From Spizellomyces punctatus DAOM BR117 (taxonomy: Eukaryota > Chytridiomycota > Chytridiomycetes > Spizellomycetales > Spizellomycetaceae), in the NCBI RefSeq assembly GCF_000182565.1, contig NW_015971540.1, positions 1,302,476 to 1,366,475 of the forward strand: DNA of 64,000 nt. Reading direction: 5' to 3'. Of this stretch, positions 19,557 through 28,693 are shown piece after piece. The notes beneath the pieces were generated by a model, which saw only the letters and a program-made list of their open reading frames with translations, was not told the origin of the DNA and did no database searches. Numbering within the stretch: the first letter of the stretch is position 1; each line of letters opens with the position of its first letter. Both the position numbers and the translations under genes were made by a program.

Positions 19557-20113
19557 TAGAGAGGCTGCTGACGAGCCGACTCGTACCGAGCCCAACGCGC
19601 TAGGCGGAGGCGCTGAAGGGTTGCGGATAAAGTAAGTATATGCATCATCTTCTTTGGTCTGCATCCGAGTTCTAACTTCAATCACACTCTCTCACTCCAC
19701 AAGTGCGAAGCGACCACGGCGACCTCGACCTCACGAGTGCGAAGCGAAGACCCGAGCACACTAGAGAGGCTGCTGACGAGCCGACTCGTACCGAGCCCAA
19801 CGCGCTAGGCGGAGGCGCTGAAGGGTTGCGGATGAAGTAAGTATATGCATCGTCTTCTTTGGTCTGCATCCGAGTTCTAACTTCAATCAAACTCTCTCAG
19901 TCCACAAGTGCGAAGCGACCACGGCGACCTCGACCTCACGAGTGCGAAGCGAAGACCCGAGCACACTAGAGAGGCTGCTGACGAGCCGACTCGTACCGAG
20001 CCCAACGCGCTAGGCGGAGGCGCTGAAGGGTTGCGGATGAAGTAAGTATATGCATCGTCTTCTTTGGTCTGCATCCGAGTTCTAACTTCAATCAAACTCT
20101 CTCAGTCCACAAG
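19557..20113 (+). repeat. Tandem repeat with period about 205 bp
   Basis: Two full copies and one partial copy. The unit runs from TAGAGAGGCTGCTGACGAGC through GCGCTAGGCGGAGGCGCTG, a 64-nt intron-like module and the AAGTGCGAAGCGACC module. Neighbouring copies are almost identical, so duplication was recent. A fourth, more diverged partial copy lies at about 20574-20695. Confidence 0.85.
19837..19900 (+). other. Intron-like module in repeat copy (64 nt)
   Basis: GTAAGTATAT donor, TTCTAAC branch-site match about 20 nt before the end, and CTCTCTCAG acceptor: the size and signals of genuine introns in this window. An identical module sits at 20042-20105. The 141-nt segment between them is open in one frame and has the same phase at both ends. 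The copy at 19632 has CAC instead of CAG at the acceptor. Confidence 0.5.
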
Positions 20114-20411
20114 TGCGAAGCGACCACGGCGACCTCGGCCTTTCCTTTTTCATCATCGACCAGTTCGGCTCCTCGACCTTCTTCACCATCAACCTACCTT
20201 GGGCTCCTCGACGTCCGCTTCCACCGACCGGCGTTGGTCCATGTCGTCAAAGAAGTAAAAGGCTCGTAGGAACGCGTTATGGCCCGTGGTTCCCGACGTT
20301 ACTGCCCGGCGGATGGCCCGTCGTCAAACAAGTCAACAGCCCGGCGCGGTGGGCCTGGTAATGCGTGTCGTCAAACAAGTAAAGTGCAGGGTGGCACCAG
20401 GCTAGCCTGAG

Positions 20412-20476
20412 GCGAGTTGGCGAGCATTCGACGTTTGCTTCTACTCTTCCCATGCTTCACCCTCTTTGCCTTTCAG
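20412..20476 (+). other. Second intron-like module type (65 nt)
   Basis: Donor GCGAGT and acceptor CCTTTCAG. The paralogous module at 19310-19374 is also 65 nt but has GTGAGT. A pyrimidine-rich stretch precedes both acceptors. Conserved length with a GT-to-GC donor change. Confidence 0.4.
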
Positions 20477-21065
20477 GCATCGATCACAGCCTTTCATGAA
20501 CTCCACAAGTGCGAAGCGGCCACGGCGATCTCGGCGATCTCGACCTTACAAGTGCGAAGCGAACCCCCGGCTCACTAGAGAGGCTGCTGACGACCGGCGT
20601 CGGACGTCGGCTCGTACCGAGCCCAACGCGCTAGGCGGAGGCGCTGGAGGTTGGCGGATGAAGTAAGTCCTATATGCATCATCTTCTTTGGTCTGCAACC
20701 GAGTCTAACATTTTTCTCTTTCTCTTCCTTCCCCGCCTTTGCCTCTCGTTCTCCTCGCCCATTGCCATCGTCATCGTTCGACTTTTACATCTACCCTTCC
20801 GGTGCTTCACCCTCTTCGCCTTTCAAGTGCAACGCGACCACGGCGATCTCGACTTCATCATCATCGACCATCGGCACCTCGACGTCCCACTTCATCATGA
20901 TCCACCACGATTTATGTATCACCAAGACGAGCATCAAGTCCCTCCGCGAATATCAAGTTCCCACGCAAGCGTCAAGTCGCTTCAGTCATGTCAGGAAAGT
21001 ATCTGCCGTCATGTTGTTACCCGTCGCTGTATACCTGTACTGACGTGAAATATCTCCCATTCGGT

Positions 21066-21345
21066 CACGTCTAGCAGCCGTGAAAAGCTCTCGGCTGGTA
21101 GTAGCTGCCGTTAGCTCTCGGGGACCGTCAAACCTCGTTACCTTCGGGAAACTGGCCGACGGGGGACGGGTAGGGTTCGCAGCGTCGTTAAAGAAAAGTC
21201 GGGCACGTCTAGGTAGCCGTGAAAAGCTCTCGGCTAGTAGTAGCTGCCGTTAGCTCTCGGGGACGTCATTCCTCGTTACCTTCGGGGAACTGGCCGACGG
21301 GGGTGGAAAGGTTGGACCGTCGTTAAAGAAGTGTCGGACAAAGAG
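21066..21345. repeat. Tandem duplication, period 138 bp
   Basis: CACGTCTAG at 21066 and 21204 starts two copies that share GCCGTGAAAAGCTCTCGGCT, TAGTAGCTGCCGTTAGCTCT, CCTCGTTACCTTCGG and AACTGGCCGACGGGGG. Each copy has an AGCCG...CGGCT inverted repeat able to form a short hairpin. Not coding in any consistent frame. Confidence 0.85.
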
Positions 21346-22546
21346 CATCGGGATAAGCTCTACGGTATGTATCCAAGTTGGTTGCCTTCGCCTTGCATTA
21401 CACCTTCCTTACCCTTCGTTATGCCTTCTTTATGCCTTGACCGATCAACGCTGCTACGACATTATCGCCTCACTCATCCACCAACTTGGGACTTTGCCGG
21501 TTACCACTTGACTGCCGCCACGATAAGCATCAAGTCGCACTTCACTTTATCGCACCTTGAACGTCTGGCAGCCTTCCACAAGTCGCAAGCTTCTTCAGGC
21601 TTTTCGCTCCACCGCAAGTATCAAGTCGCACTACGTTCTCCACACGGACAAGTACCACCGCCCACCTACCACCGCATGCTTTCCCTCCGTCGCCGCTACA
21701 AGTGTCATGTCAACCTCAGTGTCAAGTTCGCTTAGGCGTTTTCGCTGACCGCTCCTGGTCGCTTGGAAGCATCCGGCACGTTAGGCGGTGGACGGATAGA
21801 CTCCAGTCTTTAGTGCAGGCTGTCCTCGCCTTTTCTCTTGTATTATCCCGATATTTCATGTACTTTATAATGGCGTATAAAAATAGATGTGTGATTCCTG
21901 CGCTTTGTCGTTTTCAGTCTTTTGGCCGCACTTTGCGACGTGTTTAGCGTACCACTTAATTGGGCGCGTGTTACGCGGGGCTTACCTACGCTGATTGCAA
22001 GCCCCAAGTCAGCAGGCAGCATGCAGTGGTTTTTATTTCTTTTGGGATGTAAACTCCCGCTAGTCTTTGCGTCCTTATCAACTTCCAACAGCGTTGTTTC
22101 AATCGAGTGAATGTATTGAGGTTCATGTTTAGCAACTCTGCGCAACAAGGCTATGGGCATGTATCATGAGTTTGAGATACATGAACGGTTGTGTGGGTCG
22201 TTCACTGTTTGCAGAGTGTGGCGTGCACATGTTGTGAAAGAGGGAATAGTCAGAACGGAAAGGTTGAGTAAAGAGGGTGCGAAGAGCATGGCTTTGGCCT
22301 TCGTATGTGCAATTTGTAAAAGATGTCATGCACAGATCGATTGGACGATAGCAGTGGATATGAACAATTGGATTTGGTGATTACATGAATACGGAGCAGA
22401 AGACTATCTTAAATATCCAGCCAATGCGTTTGCTACAAAGCTCGAATCTTCCCTATGTGTATCCAAAGTGTCGCTGCAGAGGTTTCAATGCAACAAAGCA
22501 ACCCGTCTATGGAAAATCTAAAAATACCTAATCCCCGCTACGCCGA
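21346..22546. other. Gene-poor flank of the repeat block
   Basis: It contains scattered short copies of ATCAAGTCGC-like motifs (from about 20931 to 21730) and several weak open frames on both strands (21331-21735 plus, 21843-22160 minus) with no recognised domain. I see no supportable gene. Confidence 0.4.
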
Positions 22547-22991
22547 TCAGGCACCTTGGCCCGACTCTGTCGCAACTGCATTGTGACATTCATACAATGC
22601 CCGCAGCGCATTCACACATGTTGACGGTTCAGAAGGATTATCTTCCAGACATTTCTGATAGGTTTTTATCTGGTCTGCACAGCGGCGTTTGACTTGACGG
22701 AGCGATTCCACGCTTAAGGAATACGTGGGAATTTAGTTAAGAAGCAGAATAAGAACCATCCGGCAAGACGCAGTGCATCTTAGGACATACTTTTCTTCCG
22801 CGCACTTTGTCACCGCATTCTTTTCCTTTGCGCACACTGTTTCCCAATTTGTTGGGTTCTTCTCAACGCACTGGCTGGGGGACTGTGAGTACTATACAAA
22901 AGTCCACCACTGTCAAATGAGGTTCAACATACGTGTAAAACATTAGTTGCACATGGCAGTGCTTTGCAACCTCCTCCAAAGCTGACTCCAT
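22547..22991 (-). CDS. CHCHD5: CHCHD5 / Mic14-type twin CX9C mitochondrial protein
   Basis: Small mitochondrial intermembrane-space protein of the Mia40-imported class. Three exons, 22991-22933, 22874-22791 and 22712-22547; 102 residues. Spliced, it has four CX9C motifs (Cys pairs 12/22, 34/44, 59/69, 80/90), the arrangement specific to CHCHD5, which has two CHCH modules. Further similarity: NPTNWETVC matches the human KPESWQRDC region and ESLRQVKRRC matches IIRQIRQAC. The first CX9C spans an intron, so its spacing confirms the splice. Yeast Mic14 is the usual counterpart; its precise function is not settled. Confidence 0.88.
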
Positions 22992-23383
22992 TGCCGTCCC
23001 AACAGAAATGAATGCATACGCTGCGACATGACCTCCAGCTGCAAAATCGAGGGTTTCTCTGGTGAATGAGTCATAGTGTGGTTCGAATGATGAAATTCGA
23101 CCCCCAAAACTCCGCGTTCAGACGACGCGTCGAGTGCTTTTGGAGTGAGTGTCCTGCTGCGAATTGCTGCTTGCGGCGAACGTTGTCTGTCGGTTTGGTA
23201 GGTAGATAAGGAGCACGATAGCAGCCCTTCTACAAGCACATTGAGCTGCAGCCTTTGGCCCCTTTTACAGTATTCGCTACCCTTCTCCATCGTCTCGGTT
23301 GTCAGGGCGTAACTACCAGCTTAAAACGGAGTCAGACACGAATTGCAAATTCAACGACCTCGAGGGCACTCTTTCTTTAAAGT
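22992..23383. other. Divergent promoter region, CHCHD5 / coiled-coil gene
   Basis: Upstream space of two divergent genes. Minus-strand open frames here are not conserved-looking. Nothing else noted. Confidence 0.45.
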
Positions 23384-25168
23384 ATGGCGACACCGGTGCG
23401 GAGCCATTCACCGACCAGAAACTTGGGCAGTGCGTTTGAGCTTTCAAAGGGGGGAGATCGCGGTGGGGGTGCAAAGAGTTTGGGCGTGAGACCCGGTGCG
23501 GACGTTGAGCTGGAGAAGCAGGTGAGGACCCCAGGCAGGAAAAGGCTTTTCCATATTTGTACCGGAAAGACTTTTTGATGAGATACTTTTTGTTGTGCAT
23601 CCAAGTGTATTGATTGTGGCCTTTTAGCTCAAAACCGGTCTGGACTTGATACAAGATGCATTTGATCGTCGCACCAGCGGGTTGTCCAATGAAGTGGCAA
23701 GATGGAAAGAGCTTGCATCAAATCAACGACAACAGGTAACCCGTGAAGTATTTCTATCACAGTTGTTCCCTCTCCTCAATTTGCAAACAGATAATGTCCC
23801 TTGAAGCCGAGATCTCCCAGCTTAACCGTCGTGTATCAGATTTGGAGCGAACGGTGGCAGCTCAACAAACAGAGAAAAAGTCTTTGCTGGCTTCGAAAAA
23901 TGTGTTGCTGGATCGGTACACGACGTTGAAGAAAAATGCCGCACAACTAGAGTCATTTAGAAAGGTGTGTCATAGACGCATTTCGGTACCAGTTTCTGTG
24001 GAGAATGCGATACTAAGTGTTTTTTATGCAGTCCATTGTGAGTATGGTCGAATATGGACCTGCCACTAACGGAATCAATGATTTGGACCGATCATTTGTG
24101 GATAATCCTTCTACTGAGGATTCTCATATGGGCAACAATGTTACCGCGGGTTCTAGTGGAATGGGAGGTTTTTTGCCAAATTTACCGGAGGATGTGATCA
24201 AGGAGGCGGCCCTTGAGTTGCATGACTCTGAGACGGGTACCTCATTCCTCGACGATAAAACGATGAGATCCTTTGATTTGGTATGTGACGCAAGTCTTTA
24301 CGTTTGACTGCAGTTGTACCTAGAGTAATGCTTTTTGATCCACAGCAGGGTAATCAATCGTTAGATTTTTCAATGTCCAGCAATCCCAATCAGTCTTTGC
24401 TATCACGCCTGCACGCCCAACCCCAAACCGCAAGACGACCTGGATCTGGCCAGTCGCAGCAATCTTCTCGTGTCCAGCTGAATGATTGGCGAAATGTGGA
24501 TACTCAGCGAAAAGCATTTGAAGACAGAAAATCCATGGACAAACTGCGGGTAAGTGGTATGCGGGAGGGCATGTGTTTTCGTCAATGTGCCTGACAAAAG
24601 CTGTCTTATATAGCTGAGTTTGCGGGATGATGCCACACCGACGCCAACGTCCGCAAGGCTAAAATTGCAAGGTAACGTTACATAGATGTGCTTGTTCAAA
24701 ATTGGAACAGCGGATAATGTAGTGTAATTTATAGGATCCAATGAACTCAATTCCGAAAGCTCCCCAAATCTGAGCACCAACACCCTAGACAGCAATCGAG
24801 GAGGATTTAACGCCCCTCAGGGATCACAAACTCCAACTCCACAGCAATCGTCAAATCTCACCTCTGTCTTCCCAAATGCTAATACCGCTCCCGCGACAGC
24901 ATCCATTGACGCGCCGATTCTATATAAACAAATTAGGGACAGCCTTACTCCATCTGAATTCGAAGACTTTGCAGCTAATGTGGCTCTATTTAATGCTGCC
25001 CAACAAACAGCTGATCAAACAGTGCGCAATATAGGCAAAATTGTGAAAGATCGTGGGCTATTTGTGCAGATGCGATCCTTGATTTATACGGCGTTGGAAG
25101 AAAGTGGGAAAGGACAAACAGTTAGTGGTGAGGCGACCGGAAAGGACGGTGAAATAAGTAGAAAGTAA
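23384..25168 (+). CDS. At4g15545-like coiled-coil protein
   Basis: Seven exons: 23384-23521, 23628-23735, 23791-23964, 24032-24280, 24346-24549, 24614-24671, 24735-25168; 454 residues. Basic, Gly/Ser-rich N terminus, then a coiled coil (residues about 60-140: QIMSLEAEISQLNRRVSDLE, then KKSLLASKNVLLDRYTTLKK and AAQLESFRKSI). A long Ser/Gln/Asn-rich linker follows, and a conserved C-terminal helix pair (QIRDSLTPSEFEDFAANVAL, FNAAQQTADQTVRNIGKIV). The combination of LLxxNxxLxxxxxxLxxxxxxLExFRK and a C-terminal LxxxxFxxFxxNVxxxN matches the plant At4g15545 family, which has fungal and animal relatives of unknown function. Likely cytoplasmic. Confidence 0.78.
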
Positions 25169-25778
25169 AACGATTGTGCGTATTTTTCTGTGTAATTTAA
25201 AATTGAATTATAGCGTGGTATCCTCTTGTAACTTGGTTCATGCCCTTTCAAAAACGTATCACTACAGAGTGTTCTTCTGCTCACCACTACCCACCGCCCC
25301 GCCATTCATCCGCCTTGGCTTCCTGCAACATATTTCCTTGAACCAAAGCAACGATAGCATTCACCATGCCCGCTTTCAATGCCATGTCCGCCTGGAAATC
25401 CATTGGGTTCACTGGTAGAACGAGGACATCACAAACTTAAACCCGTCAAAATTCATCCGATACACGCGCGTGGATAAAAAATAAGGTTGGAAGAACGTTC
25501 TTCATATAATTAAGGTTGTGGCACAGTCATACAAAGGCTTATCACGAAAGTTACATGCTCAACGTTCCTTGTTGGCAAGAGCTTTCTTCATCGGCTGCAT
25601 GCCCCCCGCCTTCCTTCCGTCATATTCCGTTGCTACCTGATTATAGAAAGTACGATAGATTTGAACGATTGTTCCTTTATGCGGGTCATTTCTTTTTAGA
25701 CACTGGTGACCGAACAACGAGAACCATCCGGCCTTTTTTTGTTTCCCCATTTCGCCCTTGTAACATTGTCCGCATGTT
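25169..25778. other. Intergenic region
   Basis: 3' region of the coiled-coil gene and promoter of the antiporter. Overlapping open frames on both strands have no recognisable content. Confidence 0.45.
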
Positions 25779-28423
25779 ATGGCCGAGCACCAACTCCACT
25801 GGTTCACTGCAGGGACAAACGACGTTCATGCAGTATCGGCTCTTATTGGCGGGTTTATTTTGATATTTGGCAAGTAATGATAATGTCGTCATAGAAGTTG
25901 TGAAATTCTTTGGTTTTCCACAACGTTCATTGTATGTGCCAGGACGCTAACAGTTTTGCGTCCTTGTAGGCTTCGTCTCCCTTATTGTAAAGGAGCGACT
26001 GTATCTATCCGAATCGCTTGTTGCAACAATCGTGGGAATCATCATTGGTTTGTGGGACGGATATCTTTTCGGCGCTGGAAGCGGTCAACTTACTTGCGCT
26101 CCTTCTTAGGCCCTGTGGGAATCAATTTACTGGATCCATACCTATGGGCGGGAGAGATCCAGAATATCACCCTGGCATTCACAGAGTTTGCCATAGCTAT
26201 TCAGGTAATTTCAATGCAGCGTTCTAGGAGGTATATTGGTTTTTGCTCAATCTTTACTGACAGGTTATGACGGCTGCTGTTGGACTGCCAAGGTAAAGTG
26301 TGAAACAACTAATGTTAAAAAGGAGGATAGCTTACGTGGGATTGCATGTAAAAGGAAATTTTGGAAAACACAATGGCCGAGTCTTGCGGTACTTTACGGT
26401 CCGGTCATCATTTGGATGTGGCTGGTCGTCGCCCTGTTGATCTGGTTGATATTGAGAGTAGATTGGGTAAGATCCGTGATGATAAAAAGCCTTCCAAGTT
26501 GCCCTGCTTATGAGCGGTATATTTATTTTGGTAGACACATGCGATGATCCTCGCGGCGTGTACTGCGCCAACCGATCCGGTATGTATGTCGCCGTTACTT
26601 TGCTACATTCAGATTGGCCGTTCTAATATCGGAAATTTTGTCAGATTTTGGCCAATTCGATCGTTGCTGGTCGTTTCGCTGAAAAGTACATCTCTGTTCC
26701 CATACGCGAACTTTTGTCTGGAGAGAGGTATGTCACCTGTTTGCGTTGATTCATCGTGTACATGCAAAAATTTGACTCACTTCTCATAGTGCGGCGAATG
26801 ACGGTGAGTGATACGACACGACCTGTATATTATACTGCGGCTTTTGGTTTAGCCCCTATAAGTCTAACGGAATAGTCGACTGCTAACAGGGCTGGCGCTC
26901 CCGTTTTTCAAGTTGGGAATCTTGCTATTGCAGTACCCTAGAGGGAAGGCGTGGGGAACTTGGTTTTACCGAGTTTGGCTGTAAGTATCTCTCGGCAGCA
27001 CATTGGTGGATACATTGCTCAACATCTTTGTACAGATACGAAGTCGGAGTCGGTGTACTATTTGGTGCGGTGGTTGGATATCTCGCTAAAGCTGCGTTAC
27101 GATTCTCCGAGAAGCGTAATTATATTGACAAACGAAGTTTCCTATCTGTTGAGATCGCTCTGGCTGTGAGTTTCCATAATTTAATATTCAGAGGGGCTTT
27201 TGCGGATATGGTCATTCTTCTTATTTTCTGTCTCTTCCTGCCGTAGACCTTTATACTTGGAATGTCGGCGATGTTTGATCTCGCCAGCTTCTTGGCGGTC
27301 TTTATGGCCGGTCTTGTATTTGCATGGGACGGATGGTTTACCGAGGAAACTGAGGAAGCGCATGTGCAAGAAGTTGTGGATAATCTAATTAATCTGACTT
27401 TCTTTATCTATTTTGGTACGTTGGTATTTATCCTTGCAAACACGTCGCAGAATTCCAACTTGTTGACACTGTTCTTCTTCGCAGGGACGATTATCCCCTG
27501 GGCGACATTCACTACTTTACTCTCCCTTCCGCGCTTGATTCTTCTTGCTATTACCCTCCTCGCCCTGCGCCGACTTCCAGTTGTTTTGGCCTTACATGTA
27601 TTCATGCGACCCCCATTATATACCATCCGTGATGCTCTTCTGGTTGGACACTTTGGTCCCCTTGGCGTTGGGGCTGTGTGGTATATGGCGTATGCGCATA
27701 AACAGGGAGTTTTCACGGAGCAGCATGTTAGCGTGATCATGTTTCTCGTGTTTTGTTCGGTGGTTGTATATGGTATTACGGCACCGTTGATGCATGGGAT
27801 GATCAGAACCTTGAGTGTTGTGAGGGTATACAGCGGAAGAACTTTGAGTGCTGGAGGGGATAGAGGTGTAGCAGCATGGCCTTCAGGGGTACGTGATGAT
27901 TTCTGCTGTTTTAGCTTGTGAGCGCATGAATTCTGTGATTAACATTCCGCATTAGGTTCCAATGTCCGTGACAGCCATCTCAGGACCCATTATCCCACCC
28001 AGTGAACAGCTGGATGTCGCAGCACACCAAGGACCAAACGACAGCGCGAATACAATCACGACTACACCAGACGATTCGCCAGCACCACCCGGAATTCTCA
28101 TTGTCAAACCTACTTCCACCACTACTTCATCCACACCTTCCACCCCAACTGCAGACAAATTCACCGGCCTGACACCCAATGGAAATGGTATTCACATCCC
28201 ACCACCCTCTGATCCAGCCATTGTCATACACGAGACCATTCATATCGATACTCCGGCGTCGTCGCGACCATCTACACCGGGTCCCAGGCAAGGTGAACTG
28301 GGAATACCTCCGGGTGCACCCCAAGACTTGCGAATTGCATCGGACGATGAGGGAGCTGAATTGGATGAGAGCGGACATTTAGTTGACGTGGGAGTCAGAT
28401 TCAGAAGATTTGACACGCGGTAG
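25779..28423 (+). CDS. NHA1: Plasma-membrane Na+/H+ antiporter, NHA1/Sod2 type
   Basis: Exports Na+ (and in some relatives K+) in exchange for protons (CPA1-type fungal NHA family). Twelve exons: 25779-25869, 25970-26047, 26110-26204, 26264-26292, 26355-26466, 26535-26579, 26645-26727, 26790-26803, 26890-26980, 27036-27165, 27247-27888, 27956-28423; 625 residues. The first 440 or so residues are membrane-spanning, starting ALIGGFILIFGFVSLIVKER. The ion-binding acidic motifs are present: TAPTDPILANSIVAG (Asp149) and AANDG (Asp182). The C-terminal 180 residues are a Pro/Thr-rich acidic cytosolic tail. Exon 8 is 14 nt and supplies the essential ND motif. Intron 1 is GC-AG. The acceptor for exon 5 is the least certain junction. 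Confidence 0.93.
25870..25969 (+). other. GC-AG intron 1 of the antiporter gene (100 nt)
   Basis: Donor TTTG|GCAAGT matches the strong GC-donor consensus. A CTAAC branch-site match lies near 25947 and the acceptor is CCTTGTAG. Splicing joins FILIFG to FVSLIVKERL, continuing a conserved first helix. Confidence 0.8.
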
Positions 28424-28693
28424 TGCCTTTAAAGAACGTTGGCGAGGACACATCTGGACTCTTGCGATCATCTGTAATTTATCTTATTATTATGCTTCTA
28501 TTCTTTTCTTTTCACAACTCTTGAACCATGTTTTTGTGTGAACCATTCCCCTGACATTTCGGCCAGAGATGTGCAGCACAATAGAGTGTGATAAAATCTC
28601 ATTAATATTACAACAAAAGAAAAAAACGAGAGAGAGGGTAAACCAAAAACTATATACTTATGAAAATGAGAAACCTACTGCATCAACACCACA

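Larger units (their letters stand above)
18700..20700 (+). repeat. Complex array of duplicated exon/intron-like modules
   Basis: Several sequence modules recur in direct orientation. One begins GATGAAGTAAGTATA (18848, 19627, 19831, 20036, 20656). One contains AAGTGCGAAGCGACCACGG (about nine full or partial copies from 18923 to 20824). One begins GAACRAAGTGAGTA (18752, 19471). One begins near GTAATGCGTGTCGTCAAA (19261, 20358). The first and last modules contain a GT or GC donor, a pyrimidine-rich stretch and CAG, spaced 64-65 nt. Segments 18843-19385 and 20043-20477 are diverged long-range duplicates. Open plus-strand frames run through many modules (for example 18766-19308), but no known domain is seen. 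It could be a decayed multi-exon gene family, a transposon remnant or a transcribed satellite. Confidence 0.75.

Noticed and set aside
19678-20095. Two 70-codon minus-strand frames in the 205-bp repeat
   Set aside because: They are identical because the DNA is duplicated and start at non-ATG codons. The opposite strand has better splice and frame structure.
21843-22160. Minus-strand frame that at first suggested a nuclear or helicase fragment
   Set aside because: No motif held up on inspection. Basic composition alone is not evidence.
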